Shown here one piece after another: positions 1 through 8,078 of a stretch of 64,000 bases of DNA (positions are counted from its first letter, which is position 1; every line of letters begins with the position of its first letter). The position numbers and the translations under genes were made by a program. Under the pieces are notes generated by a model, which did no database searches, was not told the DNA's origin, and was given only the letters and a program-made list of their open reading frames with translations. Origin of the DNA: Streptomyces tagetis (lineage in GTDB: Bacteria; Actinomycetota; Actinomycetes; Streptomycetales; Streptomycetaceae). The DNA is taken from NCBI RefSeq assembly GCF_018069565.1, contig NZ_JAGPNL010000005.1:1-64000 (forward strand). The letters are read 5' to 3'.

Positions 1-37
1 GGCCGGGGCCGGACGCGGGGCGCGGGGCGCGGGCACG

Positions 38-129
38 GAGCGCGGGGCGCCGGGGCGTGGGGCGCGGGGCGCCGGGGCGTGGGGCGCGGGGCGCCGGGGC
101 GTGGGGCGCGGGGCGCCGGGGCGTGGGGG
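38..129. repeat. 22-bp GC-rich tandem repeat, about 4 units
   Basis: Units built around CGCCGGGGCGTGGGG begin at 48, 70, 92 and 114, an exact 22-bp period, preceded by related GC-rich sequence from the window edge. No credible reading frame uses it. It lies next to the hairpin at 140-172. Confidence 0.8.
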
Positions 130-131
130 CA

Positions 132-172
132 GAAAAAACGGGCCGGTCCGTGGGGGGGATACGGACCGGCCC
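132..172 (-). terminator. strong hairpin, rho-independent type on the minus strand
   Basis: A perfect 12-bp stem (140-151 with 161-172, GGGCCGGTCCGT / ACGGACCGGCCC) encloses a 9-nt G-rich loop. Six A residues at 133-138 would be a U tract in minus-strand RNA, so it looks like a terminator for leftward transcription. No leftward gene ends just to its right, so it could also attenuate a gene beyond the left edge, or act on a plus-strand transcript entering the window. Confidence 0.6.
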
Positions 173-676
173 GAGGGGGGGCTTCCACCATAACCCTTCG
201 TAAGTGATGCCGCGCGCACCGGCACACCACAACTACGCTCCGGAGTCGTCTGGCGACGTGCTGGTGATCGCGGAATCTTCCATTCCACCGGAGACCACGG
301 CCGGAACATGCCGGTTTCCGGCGAAATCACCGGGGCTCAGAGGAGCAACAGGGGCGTTCTGGAGGAATCGGCGCGCGCCGTGCGCCACGCAAGTGATTGC
401 CCCCGCATCCCTCGACCGGGTGACCTCCGCGAGGAACGCGAAGTTGACCCGGCACCGCGCAGCCCCCTCCACCGCGCGGTGCCGTTCCGCGCAGCTTTGC
501 TGACGCGAATTACCTGATCCGAACCTACGTGACCAGCCGGTCCGGTTTCGACCCCGCGGACGCCTGTGCGGGTAACGATGTGGAAACCTTGTGAGGATCG
601 GGGGGCGATTCCGCACGCTCCCTCCGGGCACGCGAATGTTTGCGAAGGTGTGCCGCTTAAGCCCGATTGGCGCGCG
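173..676. other. non-coding stretch, no supported gene
   Basis: Short open frames exist on both strands, but none has a convincing ribosome-binding site, a sustained Streptomyces codon pattern or a recognisable domain. I see no RNA gene here. Confidence 0.5.
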
Positions 677-760
677 GTGTCCGGAGGTGTGGTGCCGGAT
701 GTGTGGTGCCGGGGGTGCGGTGCCGGGGGTGCGGTGCCGGGGGTGCGGTGTCCGGGGTGC
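677..760. repeat. 14-bp tandem repeat upstream of DUF192 gene
   Basis: The unit GGTGCCGGGGGTGC occurs exactly at 705-718, 719-732 and 733-746, followed by a degenerate copy at 747-760 and preceded by diverged copies from about 677. It sits in the presumed leader of the DUF192 gene that starts at 819. Confidence 0.75.
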
Positions 761-818
761 ACTGTCCGGGGGCGCGGGTACGGATGGCGGCGACGGGCGG
801 GACGAGGGGAGGGCCGGT

Positions 819-1241
819 ATGGCGCGGCGACGGTGGCGGGACGGGCACGGCGTTCTGGTGGTGGGCGCGGGGGCGTGCGGGGGCGGTGCCGGTACTGGGC
901 CCGGGGCCGCCGGGGACGCGGGGAGCGCTGCCGGGGAGGTGCGGGTGCCGCTGGAGGTGGCCGCGTCCTACCGGGCCCGTACGAGGGGGCTGTTGGGCCG
1001 GGACGCCGTCGAGGGGGCGATGCTGCTGACGCCCGCCGGCGGGGTGCACACGTTCCGGATGCGGATGCCGATCGACGTGGCGTACCTCGACCGCCGGTTC
1101 ACCGTCCTCGCGGTGCGCACCATGGCGCCGGGCAGGCTGGGCCGGCCTCGGCTGCGCTCCCGGCACGTACTGGAGGCGGCGGCCGGAGCCATGGCCGGGT
1201 GGGGGGTGCGGGCCGGGGTGCGGGTGTCGGTTGAGACGTAG
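819..1241 (+). CDS. DUF192 family protein
   Basis: A 140-residue protein. The C-terminal half carries the DUF192 pattern: residues around GLLGRD, then HTFRMRMPIDVAYLD, then an R-rich segment ending in a long helix. DUF192 proteins are small beta-rich proteins, often exported, of uncertain biochemical function. The N-terminus is Gly/Ala rich and may be a poor export signal. The start was chosen at the ATG preceded by GAGGGGAGGG at 804-813; an upstream in-frame ATG at 591 would add a repeat-encoded, unlikely extension. It lies at the 3' end of the tad operon on the opposite strand, so a link to pili is only positional. Confidence 0.8.
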   Translation: MARRRWRDGHGVLVVGAGACGGGAGTGPGAAGDAGSAAGEVRVPLEVAASYRARTRGLLGRDAVEGAMLLTPAGGVHTFRMRMPIDVAYLDRRFTVLAVRTMAPGRLGRPRLRSRHVLEAAAGAMAGWGVRAGVRVSVET

Positions 1242-1355
1242 GCGTAGGCGTAGGCGGAGGCGGAGGCGGAGGCGGAGAGGTGGACGTGGAAGGGGGCGGC
1301 GGAGGAGTGGGGGTGGCGCGGGCCGTCCTGGCCGGCGGGCCGCTCCTCCGGCCGC

Positions 1356-1985
1356 TCAGCCGTCCGCGCGGGGGAAGGAGACCTCGACCCTGCGGTTCTT
1401 CTTGCGGCCGGCCTCCGTGGAGTTGTCGGCGATCGGGTAGTCCTCGCCGTATCCGCGGACCTCGTAGGTGACGCCGGAGTCGTTCAGGGACTGGGCGAGG
1501 AGTTCCTGTACGGCGTTGGCGCGCTTCTTGGACAGCACCTCGCCGTGGGCGGAGGAGCCGAGGTTGTCGGTGAAGCCGAAGACCCGGATCTTGGTGGCGT
1601 TCTGCGCCTTGATCTCCTCCGCGATGCCGGTGATGCGGGACTGGGCCTCGGCGCCGAGCTTGGCGCTGTCCTTGCCGAAGAGCACCTCGGCCTGGAGGGC
1701 GAACGTCACGTTCGTGTTGGTGTCCTCGCGGCGTTCGTCGCCGCTCTGCTCCTCCACGACCGACTTGATGTCCAGGACCTTGGCCTGGGCGAGGGTGGCC
1801 CCCTCCGGAAGCTTCAGGTCCGGGTCGGCCGCGTCCACCTCCACCGGTGCGGCGGCGGACACCTCGGTGCCGGGGGGCCCGACGGGGTCGTCCTCGGCGC
1901 GGGCCGCCGTGGCGGCGTGCAGGTTCGCCGCGAGCAGCACGGAGGCGGCGGTGAGGACCAGCGCGAAACGCGGTACGGCGGTCAT
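1356..1985 (-). CDS. OmpA-family peptidoglycan-associated protein
   Basis: A 209-residue protein with a Sec-type signal (hydrophobic stretch about residues 8-25, Ala-rich cleavage region). The C-terminal OmpA-like domain shows RVFGFTDNLGSSAHGEVLSKKRANAV and a terminal GRKKNRRVEVSF motif, the family's peptidoglycan-binding signature. It probably sits outside the membrane in the wall. It is the last gene of the tad run, so a pilus-anchoring role is reasonable but inferred. The ATG at 1985 follows GAGG at good spacing; a GTG at 1997 overlapping the previous stop (GTGA) is an alternative. Confidence 0.85.
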   Translation of the reverse strand: MTAVPRFALVLTAASVLLAANLHAATAARAEDDPVGPPGTEVSAAAPVEVDAADPDLKLPEGATLAQAKVLDIKSVVEEQSGDERREDTNTNVTFALQAEVLFGKDSAKLGAEAQSRITGIAEEIKAQNATKIRVFGFTDNLGSSAHGEVLSKKRANAVQELLAQSLNDSGVTYEVRGYGEDYPIADNSTEAGRKKNRRVEVSFPRADG

Positions 1986-1993
1986 GGGGGGCC

Positions 1994-2566
1994 TCACCCG
2001 GAGATCGTGATGGTCGCGCTGGCGAAGGTCGGAAGCTGGAAGGTGACCTCGCTCGTGTCGGCGGGCGGGGCCGGGAACTGCATGAAGACGGCCAGGGTGT
2101 CGCCCGCCTTGATCGACGAGAAGCCCGTGGTCGTCAGGGGGCGGCCGTCGGTGTCCCGCAGCACGTAGTACCGCTTCTTCCCCTTCGGGTCGACGAGTGT
2201 CGCTCCGCCGAGCGACCTGCCGTTCTTGATGATCTCGGTCTCGTTGCCGCTCAGCGCGGAGGGGATGGGGACGTTCTTGTCGGCGTCGTTCTTCAGTTCA
2301 CCGTTCACCGTCACGAAGCCCCCGGAATCGCGCTCCGCCGAAGTGACGCGCATGAGCAGCCCGTTGGAGCCCTTCAACTCGGCGAGTGGCGCCTCCGACT
2401 TGCCGTCCTGCGTACTGGGCCCGGGGCCGCTCTCCCCGGAGGCGGAAGCCGACGCCTTCGGCTTCTCGTCGTCACTGCCGCAGCCGGCCGCGCCCAGGGC
2501 CAGACCGGCCGCGACGGCCAGGGCGAGCGCCCGCCTGTGGGCCACCGATGTCAACCGCATGCTCAT
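1994..2566 (-). CDS. putative secreted lipoprotein in the tad operon
   Basis: A 190-residue protein beginning with a lipoprotein signal: positively charged start, hydrophobic core and lipobox LGAAGC near residues 24-29, then a Ser/Gly/Lys-rich linker. The rest looks like a small all-beta extracellular domain with no family I can name. AAGGAAG lies just upstream of ATG 2566. It is followed directly by the OmpA-like gene, suggesting that both act at the cell surface. Confidence 0.8.
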   Translation of the reverse strand: MSMRLTSVAHRRALALAVAAGLALGAAGCGSDDEKPKASASASGESGPGPSTQDGKSEAPLAELKGSNGLLMRVTSAERDSGGFVTVNGELKNDADKNVPIPSALSGNETEIIKNGRSLGGATLVDPKGKKRYYVLRDTDGRPLTTTGFSSIKAGDTLAVFMQFPAPPADTSEVTFQLPTFASATITISG

Positions 2567-2600
2567 GCGTTGGCTTCCTTCATCGCTCGTCGTTCGTCCG

Positions 2601-3200
2601 TCATTCGGCCAGGTGCACGTCGAAGAGATCCTCGGGACCGGGCAGATCGGTCAGGTCTTCCGGGTCGAGCGTCCACCGGTCACCGTCGCAGGTGAGTTGC
2701 GGCAGTACGTCGTCCTCCGCGTCCTCGGCGGGGAGTTCGAAGTCGCAGCGGGACTCGATCACGGCGGTGGCGGACTCCCGGGACCTCATGTCCTCGGTCC
2801 CCGGCACGATCGATTCCCCGACCGTGCGGTCGGTCTCGACCTCGACGGTGAATCCCAGGAGGCCCTTCGGGGTGCAGGTGAGCACATGTGCGTCGTTCCG
2901 GGCGGCCAGTTCCTCGGCTTTCCGGCACGAAGGTTCCGACACGTCGACGTCACCCTTGAAGACGGCTCGCCAGTTGGACGGGTCGAGGATGTCCTCGAGC
3001 CACCGTCCGGCCAGTTGGTCACGCCGGTCCTGGGCCGCCGCGAGGGCCGCCGCGTCGGCGGCGGTCTGGGCGCCGTTCCGGTTCGCCGCGGCCTGGCCGA
3101 CCGCGAGGTAGGCGAACGCGAGGAAGAGCAGGCCACCCACCACCGTGATGTAGATGGGAAACGCCTGCCCCGCGTCACCGAGCCGACGAACCCGCGTCAG
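2601..3200 (-). CDS. TadG/TadE-like pilus assembly protein, apparent CTG start
   Basis: About 199 residues. The N-terminus reads GDAGQAFPIYITVVGG followed by a transmembrane helix and GAQTAADAAALAAA, the hallmark of actinobacterial TadE/G-like pseudopilins. The remaining extracellular part has several Cys. No ATG, GTG or TTG lies in frame between the conserved N-terminus and a distant ATG at 3536, which would run through the whole pilin gene. The best start is CTG at 3200, overlapping the pilin stop as CTGA. An internal GTG inside the membrane helix would destroy the signal. The start is inferred; the domain is clear. Confidence 0.75.
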   Translation of the reverse strand: MTRVRRLGDAGQAFPIYITVVGGLLFLAFAYLAVGQAAANRNGAQTAADAAALAAAQDRRDQLAGRWLEDILDPSNWRAVFKGDVDVSEPSCRKAEELAARNDAHVLTCTPKGLLGFTVEVETDRTVGESIVPGTEDMRSRESATAVIESRCDFELPAEDAEDDVLPQLTCDGDRWTLDPEDLTDLPGPEDLFDVHLAE

Positions 3201-3394
3201 CCGCCCGTGACTTCGCCGATCTTCGCCGTGATCGCATCGAAGATCGACTGCCCGATGTCCGTCCCCGTGATGGCCAGGACGATGGCGACGACCACGGCGA
3301 TGATGCCCAGGTATTCCACCGCCGTCTGGCCCCGGTCGTCGCGGGCCGTGCGGGGGTGCAGGTGGGCGGCGATGGTGCGGAGCCAGTTGGTCAT
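3197..3394 (-). CDS. Flp/Fap-type major pilin
   Basis: A 65-residue pilin precursor. After a 23-residue leader comes GQTAVEYLGIIAVVVAIVLA, the class III/Flp processing and hydrophobic assembly segment with the conserved Glu five residues into the mature part. It would be cut by a prepilin peptidase and polymerised by TadA, TadB and TadC. The gene is separated from the response regulator gene by 138 bp and overlaps the TadG-like gene. Its length is normal for Flp pilins. Confidence 0.9.
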   Translation of the reverse strand: MTNWLRTIAAHLHPRTARDDRGQTAVEYLGIIAVVVAIVLAITGTDIGQSIFDAITAKIGEVTGG

Positions 3395-3467
3395 GGGGTT
3401 CCCCTCCCGGGTGGCCGGTGCCGCTGTCGGTGGCTGGACGGTACGGCGGGACGTGCCGGTCGGCGGA

Positions 3468-3506
3468 GGGCCCGTGGGCCCAAATCCGGGCCCAAAACCC
3501 GGGCTC
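3468..3506. promoter_or_regulatory. GGGCCC-rich hairpin cluster ahead of the pilin gene
   Basis: GGGCCC occurs at 3468, 3476 and 3488 and CCCGGG at 3498, so several alternative hairpins can form in the 138-bp gap between the response regulator and pilin genes. It could be a terminator, an RNA-processing site or a stabiliser that sets pilin expression apart from the upstream operon. Confidence 0.4.
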
Positions 3507-3532
3507 GTGCGTGTCGTTCCTCGTCCCGTCGG

Positions 3533-4402
3533 TCATCGCGGGTCACCGTCCGGTGCCGTGCCGAGCCACTTGGCGGTTGCCTCGGACCGGCTGGTGCTGT
3601 GGAGCTTGGCGAAGATGCGGTTGATGTGGTTCTTGACCGTCTTCTCACTGATGAAACAGGCGGCGGCGATCTGCTGGTTGGTCATGCCGGATGCGATGAG
3701 GTCCATGATCTCCACCTCCCTGGTGCTCAGTCGGTAGCCGGACCGGTCGGGAGCGGTCGACGTCGACTGTCTCATGAAGAGTTGCAAGTGCGAAAGCGAT
3801 TTGAGGGAATTTCCTCTATCGCGCTGCGGGGACAGGGCTGTTGGAGATATAGAGGCGTGTGCACTCGCACTGTCCCGGCCCAGGGTGTCCGGCAGGGGCG
3901 TGTCCGGGGGCGGGCTCTGCCGCACGTGGGTGAGCAGCGCTTCCGCCGCCGTCGGGGTGAAGTGGGCGCGGCCGTGCCGGATGTCCCGTACCGCCGTCAC
4001 CAGGGCGTCGGCCGTGAACTCGCCGTGGACCAGGTAGCCCCCCGCCCCGCGTCTGAGCGCCTCCCGGACGATCGCCGACTCCCCGCTGTACGTCAGCATC
4101 ATCACCGGGGCGATGCCCACCAGGTACGGGAGGGCCGAGATGCCGTCGACGACGGGCATGCGGACGTCCAGGAGGACGACGTCGGGACGGTGGCGGTGGG
4201 TCGCCTCGCACGCCTCACGGCCGTCGGCGGCCTCGGCGACGACCGTGATGTCCGTCCGCCCGGAGAGCAGGGCGGTCAGTCCGGCGCGGACCACGGGGTT
4301 GTCGTCGGCCACGACGACCCGCAGCGCGGCCGGCCCGGCGGCCTCCGGGAAGGGGAAGGGATGGGGCGGGGTCCGGGTGTCGTGCGTGGTGTCGTCCCGC
4401 AT
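3533..4402 (-). CDS. LuxR/NarL-family response regulator of the tad locus
   Basis: A 289-residue protein with an N-terminal receiver domain (DD near residues 33-34, phospho-acceptor Asp about 79 in LLDVRMP, conserved Thr and Lys-region) and a C-terminal LuxR helix-turn-helix (LSTREVEIMDLIASGMTNQQ onward, about 215-275). A roughly 40-residue Ser-rich linker joins them. The start ATG follows AGGAGG. It lies 17 bp after the histidine kinase gene, so the two form a two-component pair that probably controls pilus or neighbouring genes. Confidence 0.9.
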   Translation of the reverse strand: MRDDTTHDTRTPPHPFPFPEAAGPAALRVVVADDNPVVRAGLTALLSGRTDITVVAEAADGREACEATHRHRPDVVLLDVRMPVVDGISALPYLVGIAPVMMLTYSGESAIVREALRRGAGGYLVHGEFTADALVTAVRDIRHGRAHFTPTAAEALLTHVRQSPPPDTPLPDTLGRDSASAHASISPTALSPQRDRGNSLKSLSHLQLFMRQSTSTAPDRSGYRLSTREVEIMDLIASGMTNQQIAAACFISEKTVKNHINRIFAKLHSTSRSEATAKWLGTAPDGDPR

Positions 4403-4419
4403 CGGCGGGCCTCCTCTCG

Positions 4420-6195
4420 TCAGATGGTCGTGGTGCTGAGGGCGGTTCCGGTCAGGGGGAGGTCCACGCGGACCTCCGTGCCGGTGGCGTGGCCGCCGCG
4501 GCCGACGCGGATGCGGGCGCCGAGGGCCGCGGCGCGCTCGACCATGCCGACCAGGCCGAAGTGACCGGTCTGGCGCAGGCGCGGGAGCGTCGTACCGGGC
4601 GGCAGTCCGCGTCCGTCGTCGTGCACGCTGACACGCAGGTGGTCGCCGTGCACGCCGGTACGCACCGTCACGCGGGTCGGCGCCGCGTGGCGGTGGGCGT
4701 TCTCCAGGGCCTCCGACACGATGGTCAGGAGCTGGCGTGCCACCGCCGGGGGTACCTCCGGTACGGGCCGGTCGCCCGTGGTCGCGCAGTCGGTGGGCAG
4801 GCCGGTGCGCGCCGCGAAGGCGGCGGCCCGCGCGGCGAGTTCGGCCGCCAGGTCGATGCCGTGGTCCGGGTCGGCCACGCGGCGCAGGTCGGTGAGGAGT
4901 TCGCGGGACTCCGCCGCCGCCCGGCGGGCCGAGCGCGCGATCAGTTCCGCCTGTCGCCTGGCGAGCGCCGGGTCCATGCGGTCGGTGCCCGCGGTGGCCG
5001 CGAGGCCGTCGGCGGCGAGGGCCACGCCGTGCAGGGTGGTCGCCACGGAGTCGTGGAGTTCGCGGGCGAGCCGGGCGCGTTCCGCGCTCACCGCCTCGGT
5101 GGCGGCCAGGCGGGCCCGCATCGCCGTCAGGGCCTCGGTGGCGGAGCCGAAGCGGAGCAGGAGGCCGCGCAGGCTGGAGCCGGCGGCGCCCGCGATGACG
5201 CACAGTCCGGGCAGGAGCAGCGACTCCGCCGGGCCCTGGTGCGGGTCCCGCACCGTCGCGTGGACCAGGAGCAGGATCAGCGACTGGAGGCTCGCGAAGA
5301 CGGCCGCGCCGCGCCATCCGTAGACGAGGCCGGCCAGCAGGGGCGTGCAGACGCTGACGTAGGCGAGGGGGGTGCCGGGGCCGGCGGAGACGAGGAGCAG
5401 CGAGCCGAAGAGGGTGTCCGCGGCGAGGAGGGCGGGGTGGCGCAGGAGGAGGGGGCCGAAGCGTTCCCAGTCGCGGAAGAGGACGTACGAGCCCATGAAG
5501 GTGACGACCACGGCGGCGCCGACGAGGCGGGCGCCGAGGCCGGGTTGGGCGTGGAGCAGGGCGACGGGGGCGGCCAGGGCGATCATCGCCATGCGGAAGC
5601 CGAAGACCTGGCGGCACAGTGCCTGGAGGGCGTTCACCTGGAGGGTGAGGGCGGGTTCCTCGGCGGTGGCCTCCGGGTGAGGGGCGGAGGTGTGTGCCGG
5701 TAAGGGCCCGGTGAGGGTCTCTTCCGACTCCGCCGACACGCCCGGGTCTCCCGAATCGGGCCGTTCTGCCGACACATCCGGAGCACCCGGTGCATCCGGC
5801 TGCCGCGACACACCCGACCCGGGCGGCTCGCCGCCTTCTGCCGGCACGTCCGGACCGCCGGGCCGCCGCGACACGCCCGGCTTCCCCGAACGGGACCGCC
5901 GTGCCGACACGCTCCTCTTCCCCCACATACCCGACCCGCCCGGCTCCCCGCACTCCCCCGACACCCCGCGGGCCACCGGCAGGAACACGGTCCCCCACCC
6001 GGTCACCAGGGCACCCATCCCATCGGCGCCCCCGGCTCCCGTCACCGCACGCCGGGACCGCCTCCGGGCCGTGCTCCGCCGTGCCTCCCGCCGTGCCTCC
6101 CGCCGTGCCTCCCGCCGTGCCTCCCGGCGGGCGGCCCTGCGTGCTTGTCGACGCGCGCCCCGCCCCGCCCCCGGCATCTTCACCACAGTCGCCAT
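4420..6195 (-). CDS. NarL-type sensor histidine kinase of the tad locus
   Basis: About 591 residues. An Arg/Ala-rich N-terminus with four EARR-type repeats is followed by a Pro/Gly/Ser-rich linker and then five or six membrane segments (about residues 190-350). Next comes the HisKA_3 dimerisation domain with ARELHDSVATTLHG (phospho-acceptor His about 381), and an HATPase domain with SEALENAHRHA, DDGRGLPP and GHFGLVGMVERA. The start is 12 bp after the tadC stop with a G-rich ribosome site; later in-frame ATGs would drop the basic repeat region. It pairs with the adjacent LuxR regulator. The first 180 residues look like a recent low-complexity expansion. Confidence 0.85.
   Translation of the reverse strand: MATVVKMPGAGRGARRQARRAARREARREARREARREARRSTARRRSRRAVTGAGGADGMGALVTGWGTVFLPVARGVSGECGEPGGSGMWGKRSVSARRSRSGKPGVSRRPGGPDVPAEGGEPPGSGVSRQPDAPGAPDVSAERPDSGDPGVSAESEETLTGPLPAHTSAPHPEATAEEPALTLQVNALQALCRQVFGFRMAMIALAAPVALLHAQPGLGARLVGAAVVVTFMGSYVLFRDWERFGPLLLRHPALLAADTLFGSLLLVSAGPGTPLAYVSVCTPLLAGLVYGWRGAAVFASLQSLILLLVHATVRDPHQGPAESLLLPGLCVIAGAAGSSLRGLLLRFGSATEALTAMRARLAATEAVSAERARLARELHDSVATTLHGVALAADGLAATAGTDRMDPALARRQAELIARSARRAAAESRELLTDLRRVADPDHGIDLAAELAARAAAFAARTGLPTDCATTGDRPVPEVPPAVARQLLTIVSEALENAHRHAAPTRVTVRTGVHGDHLRVSVHDDGRGLPPGTTLPRLRQTGHFGLVGMVERAAALGARIRVGRGGHATGTEVRVDLPLTGTALSTTTI
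6077..6124. repeat. 12-bp tandem repeat, 4 units, inside the kinase gene
   Basis: The plus-strand unit CGCCGTGCCTCC is repeated perfectly four times. In the kinase frame it encodes repeated Arg-Glu-Ala-Arg, making a strongly basic N-terminal segment. Confidence 0.9.
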
Positions 6196-6206
6196 CACGG
6201 CTCCCC

Positions 6207-7094
6207 CTACTCCCCCGTGAGCGTGCCGAAGTCCGTGCCGGAGCCCAGGATGAGGCCGGCGCCGAGGAGGATCATCGTGGCCGGGACCATGAAGGTGGTG
6301 ATCATCATCGTGGCCTTGGGCACCGCGCGGGCGGCCTTGCGGCGGGCGTTCTGGGCGTCGGTGCGGCGCATGTCGCGGGCCAGGGCGACGAGGGTGTCGA
6401 CGATGGGGGCGCCCAGTTCCTCGCCCTGCTGGAGGGCGGTCACGAACATGGCGACCTGCTCGGAGTCGTTGCGGTGGCGCAGTTCCGCGAACGCCTGGCG
6501 GCGGCTCATGCCGAGGTCCATCTGGCGCAGGGTGATGCGCAGTTCGTCGGCCCAGGGGCCCTCGTAGTGTGTGGCGACGCGGTCCAGGGCCTGGCGGAAG
6601 CCGAGCCCGGCGCCGACCACGACGGCGAGGACGTCGAGGAAGTCGGGCAGTGTGCGTTCGATGACGTCCCGGCGGACGCGGATCGCCGACCAGATGCCGA
6701 CCTCGGTCCAGAAGGCGCCGAAGGCCAGCAGCAGGAGCGCGACGAGGAACTGTCCGCGCAGCAGGAAGACGAGGAAGCCGAGGCCGCCGAGGAAGCCGTA
6801 GACCGCGCGGCGGGCGGCGTAGCGGTTGATGGTGAGGCCGCCGGGGTTGCCCGCGAGGTCGATCCGGCGGCGGTACTTGGCGACCTGGCGGGGGCCCATG
6901 AGGCGCAGGACGGCGGGGGCATAGCGCATGCCCATGCGGTCGATCAGCGAGTCGACGGCGCCGGTGCGGGTGGAGCCGACCTCCAGGGCGAGGGCGAGGT
7001 CGCCGGGGAGCTTGGCGTCGGCCCGGTACATGCGGATGCCGGCGAAGGCACCCCACACGCCGAGGCCCATCAGCAGGGCGAGCAGAAGTCCCAT
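6207..7094 (-). CDS. tadC: TadC-like pilus inner-membrane platform protein
   Basis: A 295-residue type II secretion F-domain protein with an N-terminal helix, a central pair of membrane segments near residues 95-135, the cytoplasmic F domain (LPDFLDVLAVVVGAGLGFRQAL) and a final membrane pair. With TadB it forms the membrane platform driven by the TadA ATPase. GAGGAG lies upstream of ATG 7094. The gene follows tadB by 31 bp, the standard tad order. Confidence 0.9.
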   Translation of the reverse strand: MGLLLALLMGLGVWGAFAGIRMYRADAKLPGDLALALEVGSTRTGAVDSLIDRMGMRYAPAVLRLMGPRQVAKYRRRIDLAGNPGGLTINRYAARRAVYGFLGGLGFLVFLLRGQFLVALLLLAFGAFWTEVGIWSAIRVRRDVIERTLPDFLDVLAVVVGAGLGFRQALDRVATHYEGPWADELRITLRQMDLGMSRRQAFAELRHRNDSEQVAMFVTALQQGEELGAPIVDTLVALARDMRRTDAQNARRKAARAVPKATMMITTFMVPATMILLGAGLILGSGTDFGTLTGE

Positions 7095-7125
7095 GCGCGT
7101 CTCCTCCCTTCTCTGGCTGTCGTGC

Positions 7126-8070
7126 CTAGACGTCGATGCGGGACAGGCGGCGGATGAGGACGAAGCCGACGGCGTAGAGGCCGAAGGCGACGATCACCGC
7201 CGCCTGGCCGGCCGGTGAACCGGTCATGCGTTCCAGGGCGCCGTCCTTGACACCGTTCATCAGGAACAACGAGCCGACGCCCAGAAGAGGGACGGCGTAG
7301 GAGGTCATGTTCACCTGCGAGAGCTGGGTACGGACCTCGCGGCGGGTCTCCTTGCGCTCCTCCAGCGTCTCGGTGAGGTTGCGCAGCGCGCCGACCACCT
7401 GGCCGCCCGCCCGGTTGGAGAGGACGAGGGTGGTGACGAGGACGACGAGTTCGCGGGAGGGGAGGCGTTCGGCGAGTTCGCCGAGGGCGTCCTCCATGGA
7501 GGCGCCGAGGGCGAGTTGGTCGGCGACCTTGCCGAGTTCCTCGCCGGCGGGGGCCTCCAGTTCCTCGGCGGCCATGCCGATGGCGGTGCGCAGGGCGAGT
7601 CCGGCCTGGGTGGCGTTGGCGAGGATGCGGGCGAGTTCGGGGAGTTGGGCGATGAACCGCTCGATGCGGCGCCGGCGCTGCCAGTCGAGGAACTGGAGTG
7701 CCGCCCAGAGACCGAGCAGCCCGGCGAGGGGCCCGAAGAACGGGGCGAGCGCCGCCTGCCCGACCAGCCACAGCCCTGCCACGGTGGCCAGCAGGGCGAC
7801 GGTGAACTCGCCCGGCGTGATGTCGAGGCCGGTCGCGGCGAGCCGGCGTTCCAGCCTGCGGCCGGGCCCGGTGCGCCGCAGCCGGCGGTCGAGGCCGGGG
7901 AAGTGGCGCCGGCGGCCGGGGGGCGGGGGGTTTCCGGAGGCGGAGAGGCGTTCGACCAGGGCCTGGCGCTGGGCCCGGCCGGCGGCGTAGGAGTGCATGC
8001 CGACGACGGCCAGGACGCAGGTCAGCAGGGTGATGCCGGTGGTGAGCGTGACGAGCGTTTCCAGATCCAT
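7126..8070 (-). CDS. tadB: TadB-like pilus inner-membrane platform protein
   Basis: A 314-residue type II secretion F-domain protein: N-terminal helix, basic Pro/Gly/Arg-rich loop, two membrane helices near residues 95-130, then LPELARILANATQAGLALRTA and RAGGQVVGALRNLTETLEER, typical of the family, and two C-terminal helices. It starts 8 bp after the tadA stop and partners TadC in the pilus platform. Confidence 0.9.
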   Translation of the reverse strand: MDLETLVTLTTGITLLTCVLAVVGMHSYAAGRAQRQALVERLSASGNPPPPGRRRHFPGLDRRLRRTGPGRRLERRLAATGLDITPGEFTVALLATVAGLWLVGQAALAPFFGPLAGLLGLWAALQFLDWQRRRRIERFIAQLPELARILANATQAGLALRTAIGMAAEELEAPAGEELGKVADQLALGASMEDALGELAERLPSRELVVLVTTLVLSNRAGGQVVGALRNLTETLEERKETRREVRTQLSQVNMTSYAVPLLGVGSLFLMNGVKDGALERMTGSPAGQAAVIVAFGLYAVGFVLIRRLSRIDV

Positions 8071-8078
8071 CGGGGGTC

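Noticed and set aside
4420..7056. Extension of the histidine kinase frame upstream through tadC
   Set aside because: The extra part is Arg/Pro/His-rich antisense-like translation; tadC occupies that DNA with an intact family protein.
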